Shown here in pieces: positions 25,536-34,714 of a stretch of DNA of 64,000 nt. The stretch is from positions 62,001-126,000 of the forward strand of contig JBLWZN010000003.1 of NCBI GenBank assembly GCA_048266425.1, in the 5' to 3' direction. Below the pieces are notes generated by a model. The model saw only the letters and a list, made by a program, of their open reading frames with translations, was not told the origin of the DNA and ran no database searches. Source of the DNA: Cerina sp048266425 (lineage in GTDB: Bacteria; Bacteroidota; Bacteroidia; Flavobacteriales; Flavobacteriaceae). The translations under genes were made by a program, and so were the position numbers. Every line of letters begins with the position of its first letter. Position 1 is the stretch's first letter.

Positions 25536-26465
25536 ATGCAAAGATTAAAGAAACTTATAGGATTGGGAGCACTGCTTTTAGCTGGATACCTTATTTATTA
25601 TCTGTATATCAAAACTTATGATTATCAAATTACTTTAAGTGCCAAAACCGCTCCTGGCACCATTTTCTACGCCATAGGAGACTGGGAGGAGGCTTTGCAA
25701 AAACGAGGCCTTGCCGAGGTCATAGATTCCAAAGGCACCCATTTTTCAAGTTTGGATCAGAACCTAAAAATTGGGGACAGTATCATTAACCTTAAATGGA
25801 AGCTAAACGCAATCAATGATTCGGTAACCCGAGTTACGGTTCGCATCAAGGATTTGGAAAACAGCACGGCCACACGTATGGAAAATATCTTTGAAAAACC
25901 GCCCTTGGAAGGGATTCTTATTTCAAAAATGAACGATTTTAAAAAGGGATTGGATACGCATCTAAAAGGTCACAAAGTCAAAATTATTGGAATGGATACC
26001 ATTCCTGGGAGATTTTATGCTTACGTGGAGATAAAGAGTTCCTTGGCACAAAAGGCCCGTAATATGATAGCAAACAATGGGGGGATTCTTAGTTGGTTGC
26101 GGGAACACGGATTTGAGATTTTTGGTAAGCCCTCATTGGAGGTAACGAACTGGAACGTGGAAAAGGACTCCATTAGTTTCAACTATATGTTCCCGGTCAA
26201 CGAAACGGATAGCTTGCCCGAGCACGATCTCATTAAATTCAAAAAATACCCGAGCAGAAAGGCTATCAAGGCAATCTACCACGGTAATTACAGAACTTCG
26301 GATAGGGCGTGGTTTGCACTTTATGATTATGCGAAAAGAAATGGAATTGATATAGATGTGACTCCCATCGAATTTTTCTACGACAATCCTATGATGGGTG
26401 GCAATGAATTGGAATGGAGGGCAGAGATCTATATGCCATTGAAGACCAAGGCTGCTATGGATTAA
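25536..26465 (+). CDS. Membrane-anchored SRPBCC-GyrI-like domain protein
   Basis: A 309-residue protein with an N-terminal helix (LIGLGALLLAGYLIYYLYI, residues ~8-26). Residues ~30-140 are SRPBCC/polyketide-cyclase-like (TIFYAIGDWEEALQK). Residues ~155-305 are a GyrI-like/AraC effector-binding fold (KAIKAIYHGNYRTSDRAWFALYDYAK, ending FYDNPMMGGNELEWRAEIYMPL). This second domain binds small hydrophobic ligands in BmrR- and GyrI-type proteins. There is no DNA-binding domain, so it may be a sensor or carrier at the membrane. It follows paralog 3 by 117 bp on the same strand. Confidence 0.72.
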   Translation: MQRLKKLIGLGALLLAGYLIYYLYIKTYDYQITLSAKTAPGTIFYAIGDWEEALQKRGLAEVIDSKGTHFSSLDQNLKIGDSIINLKWKLNAINDSVTRVTVRIKDLENSTATRMENIFEKPPLEGILISKMNDFKKGLDTHLKGHKVKIIGMDTIPGRFYAYVEIKSSLAQKARNMIANNGGILSWLREHGFEIFGKPSLEVTNWNVEKDSISFNYMFPVNETDSLPEHDLIKFKKYPSRKAIKAIYHGNYRTSDRAWFALYDYAKRNGIDIDVTPIEFFYDNPMMGGNELEWRAEIYMPLKTKAAMD

Positions 26466-26612
26466 TGCTTTTGGTGTTTTATCATTAAGACGCAGGACGA
26501 CCAGAAAAAGTAATTGTGTATTTCCCAACACCATAAAACTGAAATCTGGTACGGTGGCAGGTCCCTCGTGTCTCGCTAGTATTGCGACTGATGCCTAGCG
26601 ATACAAAAAGAA

Positions 26613-26642
26613 ACCGCCCGGTGATGTTAATCACCGGGCGGT
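26613..26642. terminator. Bidirectional hairpin terminator
   Basis: ACCGCCCGGTGA (26613-26624) pairs perfectly with TCACCGGGCGGT (26631-26642) with a 6-base loop. T-runs follow on both strands (ACTTTTAT to the right; TTCTTTTTG on the minus strand), so it can end both the GyrI-like gene and the leftward susCD transcript. Confidence 0.88.
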
Positions 26643-26675
26643 ACTTTTATAAAAACACTTTTAAACTACTAAATT

Positions 26676-28304
26676 CTAGTATCCAGGATTTTGGGTAATA
26701 TTAGGATTGGTAGTTCCTGCCAATGGAATTGGATACAACAAATACTTTGGATCGGATTCATATGGTTTCAACTCCCTAGAGTTTAGGAAGGTTCCAAAAC
26801 GAATCATATCGTTTCTTCTCCAGCCTTCCCACCACAGTTCGCGTGCCCGGACATCGTAGATATCATCAACTGAAGTTACAGGAGTGCTGGTTTCATCGGT
26901 CATGGTGTCCACGATAGTCTGTGCACCAGCAAGGTCACCCTTGCGCGCAAGGGCTTCGGCCTTCATCAACAGGGCATCCGCATACCGGGCAACTACATAG
27001 TCATTGTCGGCATTGTCCCCCCCTGCGTTATCGGGAACATATTTGACTCCTCGGATACCTGCGCTTTCCAATGTTGCGCCACCTGTGATCAATTGAATTT
27101 CTTTGGTGAATTTTAATTTATTGCCTAAACGATCGGCCAATTCAAATCTTCCATCTGGTAATTGTACAGGGCCTATTTTTTTAACTGGGTCTGTAAACCA
27201 AATTCTATCACCAAGCGACTTTTGAGTGTCTTTGTCCAATTGATCAAATGGTTTGGAGTATTGCTCTGAATATTGTTGTCCTTCCTGAAACCCAACAACA
27301 TATCCGTTTTCATTTATGATGTTTGGAAATTCTTTGTAGATCCTTTCATCGGCAGGGTCAAATTTGGCATAGTATTCCGCCAATGTGGTAAACCCGTTCC
27401 AACCTGAAGGTTTTTGAGAATAGTGTTGGCCCATAAACCATCGGCTACGAATGCCCCCTGAAGATTCCCCTCCAAAGTTTTGGTTTACAAAAATCAATTC
27501 CGAGGAAGTTTCCGTATTACTGGGGATAAAGTTGTCCCAGTAATCTGCTGCCAGGGAAACTCCCTGAATGGCATCTACGTTGGCAATTACTTTGTCCATA
27601 TTTCCGGTATCAAAAGTAGGGGCCGCTGCATCACCGGCAAACACACCGTAGTTTAGATAGAGCTTTGCCAATAACCAATGGGCCGCATTTTGGTTGGCTT
27701 TGGTAGGATTTGGAGAACTTGGAAGGGTTGTCATTATATCTTCCAATTCTGAAATTACCCAATCCGTAGCTTCATTACGTGGATATACCAGGGCGTCGGC
27801 GTTGGTATCGCTGCCAATTTCCCTGTAAGCTGCAGAACCCCATAGATCGATAATATGATAGTAGTGCAATGCCCTTAAGAAACGTGCCTGGGCAATCTGC
27901 TCAGGGGTCGCGGTACTTGATCCAATGACCAAGTTTGCCGAGTTAACGGCATTGTACATATCGTTATAGGTGTCTTTGTTAAATCCGTGGGTTGGACCAA
28001 AAGTGTGTGTATGTAATTGTCTCCATACCCCCGCATCATCCCAGTCGCCACCACGGGTAGGACCTACCATGGCATCGGTTGGCATCAGATCGAGCGCCAT
28101 CAACCGCGCCTGATCTTGATAAGGGGTTCGCATTGCCGTATAGGCACTATTCAATAAGGTAGTGGCATCCTCACTGTTTTTTGCATAATTTGTGGCCGCT
28201 TCCTCCAATTTTGTGCCATCCAGTACCTCTTCCTCCAGATCCGTGCACGAAACGAACAACAAGCTGCCCAAGCAAATTGTAAATAAATATCTTTTAATTT
28301 TCAT
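26676..28304 (-). CDS. SusD/RagB-family outer-membrane lipoprotein
   Basis: A 542-residue glycan-binding lipoprotein (lipobox LLFVSC, Cys20) that would cap the SusC barrel. The TPR-like N-terminal half contains RFLRALHYYHIIDLWG near residues 140-155, the SusD hallmark. The C-terminal end reads ARELWWEGWRRNDMIRFGTF and YLLYPIPLAGTTNPNITQNPGY, also diagnostic of the SusD/RagB family. It starts 11 bp after the susC stop, with an A-rich stretch as translation signal. Ligand specificity cannot be read from sequence. Confidence 0.95.
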   Translation of the reverse strand: MKIKRYLFTICLGSLLFVSCTDLEEEVLDGTKLEEAATNYAKNSEDATTLLNSAYTAMRTPYQDQARLMALDLMPTDAMVGPTRGGDWDDAGVWRQLHTHTFGPTHGFNKDTYNDMYNAVNSANLVIGSSTATPEQIAQARFLRALHYYHIIDLWGSAAYREIGSDTNADALVYPRNEATDWVISELEDIMTTLPSSPNPTKANQNAAHWLLAKLYLNYGVFAGDAAAPTFDTGNMDKVIANVDAIQGVSLAADYWDNFIPSNTETSSELIFVNQNFGGESSGGIRSRWFMGQHYSQKPSGWNGFTTLAEYYAKFDPADERIYKEFPNIINENGYVVGFQEGQQYSEQYSKPFDQLDKDTQKSLGDRIWFTDPVKKIGPVQLPDGRFELADRLGNKLKFTKEIQLITGGATLESAGIRGVKYVPDNAGGDNADNDYVVARYADALLMKAEALARKGDLAGAQTIVDTMTDETSTPVTSVDDIYDVRARELWWEGWRRNDMIRFGTFLNSRELKPYESDPKYLLYPIPLAGTTNPNITQNPGY

Positions 28305-28315
28305 TTTCTTTTTTT

Positions 28316-31306
28316 TTAGAATTTAAGATTTAAGCCAAATGCAAACGTCTTGTTGTTGGGGTAGCCCAAGTAGTCGATACCCGCTGAAGGTACACCGTTT
28401 GAATTGGATACAGCAACAGATACTTCGGGGTCGAACCCGGAATATCCGGTAAATGTCAACAGGTTGGCACCGTTAAAGAATACCCTTAGGCCATTGATGT
28501 ACTTGGTGTTGGACATGTCAAAAGTATAACCTATCCCCAGGTTGGCCAAACGGAAAAAGTCTCCTTTTTCAAGGTATAGGGACGATGGCGTTGCCACATC
28601 GTTTGCAGATTGTCCACGGTCCACATACGAATACGGCATGTTTCTACCACCGTTAAATGCACTGGTATAAAAATAAGCGTTTGCTGTGTTGTTATATAAA
28701 TAATGCCCAAATTGGCCATACCAAGAAGTGGTAAAGTCAATCTTCTTATACCGAAGGGTAGTGTTAAAACCAATATTTAACTTCGGAAGTCCGGTTTTTC
28801 CTGACAAAAGCAGTTCTGGAGCATCTGCCAAGGTGGTTACCGAGCCGTCCGCCCTGTAAAAGGTAGATAGTCCATTTTCATCGAATCCTGCCCAACTTTT
28901 GGTAAAGTAAGTGTACAGGGGCTCGTTGTTTGTGATAATTTGTGACGATGCACCCGTTAAGCCTTGTCCACTAAGTTCACCGGTAAATTCCGTTCTATCA
29001 AAATCCTTCATCTTATTGGTGATATAGGACATATTCCCTCCAAGTGAGAAATCCCAATCCTCTGATTGGATCGCATCGTAGTTCAAAGACAATTCGACTC
29101 CGCTGTTTTGCAAATTACCTGGGAGGTTGATGAACTTCTTAATTGAGGCGCCAGGAACCCCGCCAGCAGGGTCGGTCGGGAATATTAGGTCCTTGGTGTC
29201 CTTAAAAAAGTAATCAATGGATCCCGATAGTTTGTTCTCCAAAAAGACGAAGTCTACACCGGCACCATAGGAACTTGTGGTTTCCCATTTTAGGTCGGGA
29301 TTCACGTTGGTGGTAGTTACAAAATCCGTATTGGAATATTGTCCTACAAACAAGGCCGAATTGTTATCAAATTCTTGGTTTCCCGTAATACCCCAATTTA
29401 AACGTGCCTTTATGTTGTTAATGGCACCATCTGGATTATCTATAAATTTATAGGCGGCCCCAACTGCAGGGAAAGTACCGTATTTCTCGTTGGCTCCAGG
29501 ACGGGTAGAACCATCAATCCTAAGGGAAGCATTGACCAATAAGTTTTGTATAATAACGGTCTCTACCCTTCCATAAAAGGATTGGAGTTCGTTTCTGGAC
29601 CTATAGGAAGAAGCCCTAAACTGGCTATTAAGACCACCTTCCAGGTTGTCGATCAAATTTTTCTGGGCTACATTAAAATCTTGAGCCGAGGTAAACTTGC
29701 CCTCTACGTTATAGTCGTAATAAGAATAACCCAACAAGGCTTTTAGAGAAAAGTCATCCGATAAAACTTTGCTATAAGAAAAGTAGTTCTCAAAGGTCTT
29801 GTTAAAGCGGGTCATAGTGCTAACAGAGGCAATACCGGCCACGGGATCACCATTAGGATTGGTTCTCTCGTCCGAGTCGTGTCCTTGCAGATGGAAGGAG
29901 GGCGCCAAGGAATTGCTCCTTTCCGAGGTAGAATAGTCAACGCCGATCACCATGTTGAAATCAAGATTATCCATTATTTTGACCTTTGGCGCAATACTGG
30001 CCAAAATTCTAGAGGTCGAGGTTTGATCGTCGTAGGCGTTCAATAACTCTACCGGGTTCAAATATGTATTGTTAACTGTATTATAGGAACCATCGTCGTT
30101 GTAAATGGCCCTTGTCGGGTTCCAGTAAAGTCCCACCCCGATAACGTTGCCTATAAAGCCTACGTTGTCCGATGTAAGCTCGGCCTGATCCTCAATCTGG
30201 GAATAGTCCAACTTGGTGTTCAGGGTCAAAATACCATCAAAGGCGGTACTCTTATTGTCAAAGCTTATGGAGTATCTCTGCATTCCTGTTTGTTGCACAA
30301 TACCTTCCGTGTCTTGCAGACCAAAAGAGACCCTATTGCTAGATGTTTCGTTACCAAAAGTAATCCCAAGATTATAATCGGTACTTACCGCGTTTTGAAG
30401 GATGGCATCCTTCCAGTCGTAACTTCTGCTGCCATAATCTTCACTTAGCCCCAAAGTATTTACCCTTTCGGCATACTGATCCCCGTTCATCATATCGATA
30501 TCCCCTCTCAGGCTCGATATGCTAACGCTGGTATTGAAATCGAATTGCGTTTTTCCCGATTTGCCTCCCTTGGTAGTAATGATGACCACCCCGTTGGCGC
30601 CACGGGATCCGTAAATTGCCGTTGAAGAGGCATCCTTAAGAACGGTAATAGATTCGATGTCGTCCTGATTAATGAAGTTGAGCGCACTTTTTGGAGCCGA
30701 ACTTCCCAAACCAATGTCCGAACCTCCCGCAGAGATGTTCCCTCCGGCAAGTGGAATACCATCCACAACAATAAGCGGGTCATTGCCCGAACGCACGGAC
30801 GAATTACCTCGTACCCGGATGTTGATCCCTCCTCCAGGCTCACCGTTTGTCTGGGAAATTTGCACCCCGGCTACCTTTCCCCGTAAGGCTTCTGCAGGGT
30901 TAGCTGCGGCCACAGTAGTAATGTCACCCGCATTAATGGCGTCTACAGCACCTGTAGCATCCTTTTTTGTGGTGGTACCATACCCGACCACGACCACTTC
31001 CGATAATGCTTCTGCATCCTCCTCCATGGTAACATTAATGGTCGTTTGCCCATTTACGGCAATTTCTTGCGTTTTAAAGCCAATATAGCTAACCACAAGT
31101 GTGGCGTTGTTGTCCACATTGTTCAATGTGTAGTTCCCGTCAAAATCCGTTTGGGCACCGTTGGTTGTACCCTTGATCAGGACGCTTGCACCCGGTAAAG
31201 GGCCATTGGCATCAGAAATAGTTCCCGATACCGTCTGAGCTTTTACTAGTCCGAAGCATAGAAATGCACCTACCAGCAATAAGCTTTTACGAAAAGTAAT
31301 CTTCAT
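28316..31306 (-). CDS. SusC/RagA-family TonB-dependent outer-membrane transporter
   Basis: A 996-residue TonB-dependent transporter. A signal peptide (residues ~1-23) is followed by a carboxypeptidase-D-like domain (TVSGTISDANGPLPGASVLIKG...LVVSYIGFKTQEI) at ~24-100. The TonB box region and plug (EVVVVGYGTTTKKDATGAV; ...SITVLKDASSTAIYGSRGANG) cover ~105-240, and the 22-strand barrel ends in KTFAFGLNLKF. There is no STN domain, so anti-sigma signalling is not expected. It pairs with the SusD just downstream and probably imports an oligosaccharide. A LacI-type operator-like site lies 95 bp before its start. Confidence 0.96.
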   Translation of the reverse strand: MKITFRKSLLLVGAFLCFGLVKAQTVSGTISDANGPLPGASVLIKGTTNGAQTDFDGNYTLNNVDNNATLVVSYIGFKTQEIAVNGQTTINVTMEEDAEALSEVVVVGYGTTTKKDATGAVDAINAGDITTVAAANPAEALRGKVAGVQISQTNGEPGGGINIRVRGNSSVRSGNDPLIVVDGIPLAGGNISAGGSDIGLGSSAPKSALNFINQDDIESITVLKDASSTAIYGSRGANGVVIITTKGGKSGKTQFDFNTSVSISSLRGDIDMMNGDQYAERVNTLGLSEDYGSRSYDWKDAILQNAVSTDYNLGITFGNETSSNRVSFGLQDTEGIVQQTGMQRYSISFDNKSTAFDGILTLNTKLDYSQIEDQAELTSDNVGFIGNVIGVGLYWNPTRAIYNDDGSYNTVNNTYLNPVELLNAYDDQTSTSRILASIAPKVKIMDNLDFNMVIGVDYSTSERSNSLAPSFHLQGHDSDERTNPNGDPVAGIASVSTMTRFNKTFENYFSYSKVLSDDFSLKALLGYSYYDYNVEGKFTSAQDFNVAQKNLIDNLEGGLNSQFRASSYRSRNELQSFYGRVETVIIQNLLVNASLRIDGSTRPGANEKYGTFPAVGAAYKFIDNPDGAINNIKARLNWGITGNQEFDNNSALFVGQYSNTDFVTTTNVNPDLKWETTSSYGAGVDFVFLENKLSGSIDYFFKDTKDLIFPTDPAGGVPGASIKKFINLPGNLQNSGVELSLNYDAIQSEDWDFSLGGNMSYITNKMKDFDRTEFTGELSGQGLTGASSQIITNNEPLYTYFTKSWAGFDENGLSTFYRADGSVTTLADAPELLLSGKTGLPKLNIGFNTTLRYKKIDFTTSWYGQFGHYLYNNTANAYFYTSAFNGGRNMPYSYVDRGQSANDVATPSSLYLEKGDFFRLANLGIGYTFDMSNTKYINGLRVFFNGANLLTFTGYSGFDPEVSVAVSNSNGVPSAGIDYLGYPNNKTFAFGLNLKF

Positions 31307-31400
31307 AGATAATTAATTTTGAGTTGAGTTAGAATTTCAATTATTGTTAAAAGTATTAAAAAAGAATGTTAATAGGGTCAATAACTATGTATGCATAGTA

Positions 31401-31416
31401 ACGAAACCGTTTTCGT
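31401..31416. promoter_or_regulatory. LacI-type operator-like palindrome
   Basis: ACGAAACCGTTTTCGT is a 16-bp inverted repeat with two mismatched symmetric positions and a central CG. This is the usual form of LacI/GalR-family operators (GAAAnCGnTTTC). It lies between the leftward -7 candidates and the susC start, where binding would repress susCD, and next to a divergent lacI-family gene. Confidence 0.65.
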
Positions 31417-31500
31417 GTTAATAACTTTTTTCAAATTGGAAAGTTTATAATTTATGCTTTTAAAAAATCTGAATACCGCAATCATTTAAAAAAGCAATAT

Positions 31501-31527
31501 CAAATTTATAATTTTTGGACAAATATA
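31501..31527 (-). promoter_or_regulatory. Two candidate -7 boxes for susC
   Basis: On the minus strand 31508-31501 reads TAAATTTG and 31527-31520 reads TATATTTG, both exact TAnnTTTG. No well-spaced -33 TTTG was found, so which one is used is open. Either would give a leader of about 190-210 bases containing the operator-like site. Confidence 0.4.
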
Positions 31528-31813
31528 ACCTTTTTTTAACATAATACTATTTTTGCTTTTTCTAATACTTTCTTTGTATTGAATAATTCAGGGCTATTTT
31601 TCGGCCTTATTCAGTTAACATTAGAGGACATGGCTAGCAATAAGTTGGATCGCATCATAAAAATTTGATGGCGTAGGGGAAGTGTAGGGGTTACTCTCAA
31701 TTTTCTGAGACTAAGGTATTAACCCATAGTCAATGTTAAAAAGTGTTTCTATGGGATGTGTGTCGGCATTATTGACTAAATTTCGAGTTATAATTTTACC
31801 TGAGAATTAAATT

Positions 31814-32869
31814 TTGAAGAAACAAATTACCCTAAAGGACATCGCCAAGGAGTTGGACGTGTCTATCTCCACAGTTTCAAAGGCGTTAAAGAATAGTGAG
31901 GAAATTGGCCTTGATACAAAAGAAAAAATACAGGCCTTTGCCAATTTATATAACTATAGGCCCAATAATATTGCGATAAGTCTTAAGAACAAACGAACGC
32001 GGAACATTGGTGTGATTATTCCGAATATCGTCCACCATTTCTTTACAACGGTGGTGAGGGGAATAGAAAGTTTTGCGAACGCCCATGGTTACAACGTAAT
32101 CGTATGTGTCTCGGACGAAAGTTTTGACAAAGAGGTGATAAATATGGAAATGTTGGCCAACGGCAGTGTGGATGGCTTTATCCTGTCCCTATCCTCGGAA
32201 ACCCAGTTTAAGAGCGACTACAACCATATACGGGAAGTAATGGATCAAGGTATTCCCGTGGTCTTCTTTGATCGTATTACGGATGAGATAGAATGCGATA
32301 AAGTTATTATAAATGATAGGGAGGGCGCTTACCAGGCGGTTGAAAAATTCATCGAATCCGGACGCAGGAATATAGCCTTGATTACCTCGGAAAATTTTTT
32401 GAACGTTAGCAACGATAGGGCGGAAGGATATTTTCAGGCCTTGAAGGATCATGGGATCGAGGTTTTGGAAGATCTGATTCTAAAATTGCCGTATATCGAT
32501 ATCGATGAAATAGTCGTTGAGAAGTTTTTTAGTCAAAATAACATTGATGCCGTGCTTAGTGTCAATGAGGTTTTCGCCGTTCAATGTATGCGTTTGGTAC
32601 AAAAAATGGGGATGAAGGTTCCTGATGATATTTCCTTTATAGGTTTTACCGATGGTCTGTTGTCCAAATATGCTAGCCCAAGCCTGACCGCTATAAATCA
32701 ACACGGGGAAGAAATGGGGGAAATTGCCGCCAAAATGCTGATTGAGAAAATTGAAAACGAATCGGATGAAGCTACCTATAAAACCGAAATTCTAAAGGCG
32801 ACTATGGTGGAAAGGGCATCCACTATAAATTTGTCGAAAGAGGTTGGGAAAAAAGGATTGAGGGTTTAA
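31814..32869 (+). CDS. LacI/GalR-family transcriptional regulator (TTG start)
   Basis: A 351-residue regulator. The helix-turn-helix is at residues ~4-25 (TLKDIAKELDVSISTVSKAL), the hinge near 45-58, and the periplasmic-binding-like ligand domain runs to the end (NIGVIIPNIVHHFF, VVFFDRI, DISFIGFTDG). The start must be TTG at 31814, because an in-frame TAA lies two codons upstream and no ATG precedes the HTH. The protein N-terminus from this TTG is normal for the family. It is divergent from susC and likely controls it, with a sugar or sugar phosphate as effector. Confidence 0.93.
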   Translation: MKKQITLKDIAKELDVSISTVSKALKNSEEIGLDTKEKIQAFANLYNYRPNNIAISLKNKRTRNIGVIIPNIVHHFFTTVVRGIESFANAHGYNVIVCVSDESFDKEVINMEMLANGSVDGFILSLSSETQFKSDYNHIREVMDQGIPVVFFDRITDEIECDKVIINDREGAYQAVEKFIESGRRNIALITSENFLNVSNDRAEGYFQALKDHGIEVLEDLILKLPYIDIDEIVVEKFFSQNNIDAVLSVNEVFAVQCMRLVQKMGMKVPDDISFIGFTDGLLSKYASPSLTAINQHGEEMGEIAAKMLIEKIENESDEATYKTEILKATMVERASTINLSKEVGKKGLRV

Positions 32870-32904
32870 AAGTCCAAGTTCAAGTATCAAGCTCAAATTT
32901 TAAG

Positions 32905-33078
32905 AGTTTATGGGTTTATATGTTTACGCGGCTGCTATTTTTTAAACCTTGAACCATCAACCATTATTAAGAAGAGCCAAGAATCAGGAACCAAGACTAT
33001 AGAAAATAGAGAATAGACTAAAAAAGTTTATAAGTTTATGGGTTTATATGTTTACGCGGCTGCTATTTTTTAAACCTT
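32905..33078 (+). repeat. 46-bp direct repeat pair in the lacI-pgmB spacer
   Basis: An identical 46-base block occurs at 32905-32950 and 33033-33078 (beginning AGTTTATGGGTTTATATG, containing TTTACGCGGCTGC). The copies are separated by 82 bases of repeat-like words (ACCATCAACCATTATT, ATAGAAAATAGAGAATAG). The spacer carries no open frame of note. Confidence 0.92.
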
Positions 33079-33105
33079 AAACCAATTCCCACTAACCTAC
33101 AATAT

Positions 33106-33771
33106 ATGAATAGAACCGGTTTTATATTCGATTTGGACGGGGTGATCGTCGATACGGCCAAATACCATTACAAGGCGTGGAAGGTGCTTGCGGATCAATT
33201 GGGAGTCCCATTTTCCAAGGAAAGGAACGAACAATTTAAAGGGGTTAGTCGCAAGCGCTGTTTGGAGCTGCTGTTGGAATGGGGAAACATACAGGCTACT
33301 CCCGAGCAGTTTGAAGAATGGATGGTGGAAAAGAACCGGGATTATCTCACCTATATTGATAAGATGGACGAGTCCGAGATACTGCCCGATGTCCCAAGAA
33401 TACTACAATATTTAAAGTTGCACCACATGCCGATGGCCGTAGGCTCGGCAAGCAAAAATGCTGTCCCAATCTTGGAAAAGGTGAAGTTGTTGCCCTATTT
33501 TAATGTTGTGGTGGATGGCACCCAGGTTACCAAGGCCAAACCAGACCCCGAAGTTTTTCTGCTAGCGGCAAATAGGCTGGGGATTGCCCCTGCAAATTGC
33601 GTTGTATTTGAGGATGCGTTGGCAGGTGTCGAGGCGGCCAATGCCGCTGGGATGACAAGTATTGGGATTGGGGAAGGGGAAATACTCTCTAATGCCCACT
33701 ATGTTTTTAGGGACTTTACAGATATAGGCCTTGATTTTATAAAGGATCTAATCGATAAGGGCGAAAGGTGA
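33106..33771 (+). CDS. pgmB: Beta-phosphoglucomutase (HAD superfamily)
   Basis: A 221-residue HAD phosphatase-fold mutase that interconverts beta-glucose 1-phosphate and glucose 6-phosphate. The nucleophile and acid/base aspartates are D9 and D11 in IFDLDGVIVDTAKYHYKAW. The cap motif RCLELLLEWG, the VGSASKN loop near residue 113, and KPDPEVFLLAANRLG with VVFEDALAGVEAA (near 145-180) complete the active site. It is normally coupled to a glycoside phosphorylase (maltose, kojibiose or trehalose), but none is in the window. It follows the lacI gene on the same strand. Confidence 0.93.
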   Translation: MNRTGFIFDLDGVIVDTAKYHYKAWKVLADQLGVPFSKERNEQFKGVSRKRCLELLLEWGNIQATPEQFEEWMVEKNRDYLTYIDKMDESEILPDVPRILQYLKLHHMPMAVGSASKNAVPILEKVKLLPYFNVVVDGTQVTKAKPDPEVFLLAANRLGIAPANCVVFEDALAGVEAANAAGMTSIGIGEGEILSNAHYVFRDFTDIGLDFIKDLIDKGER

Positions 33772-33878
33772 ATGGTAAGAATAAGTTAATCATTAAGGGT
33801 AAATGGTAGGTTCCGTACAACTTAAGGCATTGAACCATTACTGCCAACGGAGACTGCCTACTGCAAGTGCCAACCGGA

Positions 33879-34535
33879 TTACTCCCCTTCTTCCTTCACA
33901 ACAATGATGGTGGCCTTGGCCCCGGTAGAAAGGTTCCACTTGTTGGCCATAATCAATTGTCCTTTATCGTCATAAACGTTCACCTGCGCGGTGTTTGGAC
34001 CAGAGGTACCTTGATTTAAGGCCTCGAACTCCAGTCGGTTAAATCCAGGTTCCAAATCCAGATTGAGGCCATTAAAAGCACCGGTTAAAAGCAAGTTGGG
34101 ATCTACTACTTTTCCATTAAGATAAATTCTCACCCTGTCCCCGTCCACATATTCGTGATCACGGCAAACTACCCCTACAAATTTACCATTGCTCTTCACA
34201 TCTCCCAGATACATATCGCCATAATAGGTTTTATCATCTTTGTTTTCCTTTGGATATATCTTGGGATCCAATTTTAGGTCCCTACCAGCATCCACTAGTT
34301 CCCTGTCCGGCAACATTTTAACAGTACGCTGGTTCATGGATTCCAACAGGTTGGGGTTATTCTTTTTTTGCTCCTCCATGGAGGGAATCTTTAAGGAAGT
34401 GCCTTGGTTGGAGGATTTGAAATCCGACGTGTTGTTACTTTGAATGTTTAAAGGCTGGGTAATGCCAAAATCGGTCTGGCTCCAGCTTTTGGAACCACAC
34501 AATAAAACAATAATAAAGAAAAAGCAAAATCTCAT
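33879..34535 (-). CDS. Secreted protein of unknown function
   Basis: A 218-residue protein with a signal peptide (MRFCFFFIIVLLCGSKSWSQ) from the ATG at 34533-34535. An earlier start at 34586 would put 17 non-hydrophobic residues before the signal and is less likely. The mature part has DRVRIYLNGKVVDPNLLLTG and LEPGFNRLEFEALNQGTSGPNTAQVNVYD, which looks like a beta-sandwich (lectin or Ig-like) fold. No family is recognised with certainty. It is convergent with pgmB. Confidence 0.7.
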   Translation of the reverse strand: MRFCFFFIIVLLCGSKSWSQTDFGITQPLNIQSNNTSDFKSSNQGTSLKIPSMEEQKKNNPNLLESMNQRTVKMLPDRELVDAGRDLKLDPKIYPKENKDDKTYYGDMYLGDVKSNGKFVGVVCRDHEYVDGDRVRIYLNGKVVDPNLLLTGAFNGLNLDLEPGFNRLEFEALNQGTSGPNTAQVNVYDDKGQLIMANKWNLSTGAKATIIVVKEEGE

Positions 34536-34714
34536 TCTCTCTGCCTCAATGGATTTATGGGATAAAAATAGCAAATACCTTGCCACGGGGAATTAAATTG
34601 CTGTTAAAATCGATTTGGGGAACCCACGGGGCCCAAATCTCCGTCAAAGTCGGTAAATTGTGCGTGTCGCATAACAAGAATAATACAGATTCTGGGTTTT
34701 TAGAGCCACACCTG

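Larger units (their letters stand above)
31307..31813. other. Divergent regulatory region between susC and lacI
   Basis: This AT-rich 507-bp spacer has no credible gene. It contains an operator-like palindrome at 31401-31416, an imperfect inverted repeat CTATG-TATG-CATAG just left of it (31385-31398), and two leftward -7 candidates (31501-31508 and 31520-31527). The lacI side has no exact TAnnTTTG. The closest is TAAATTTC near 31779. Confidence 0.7.
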
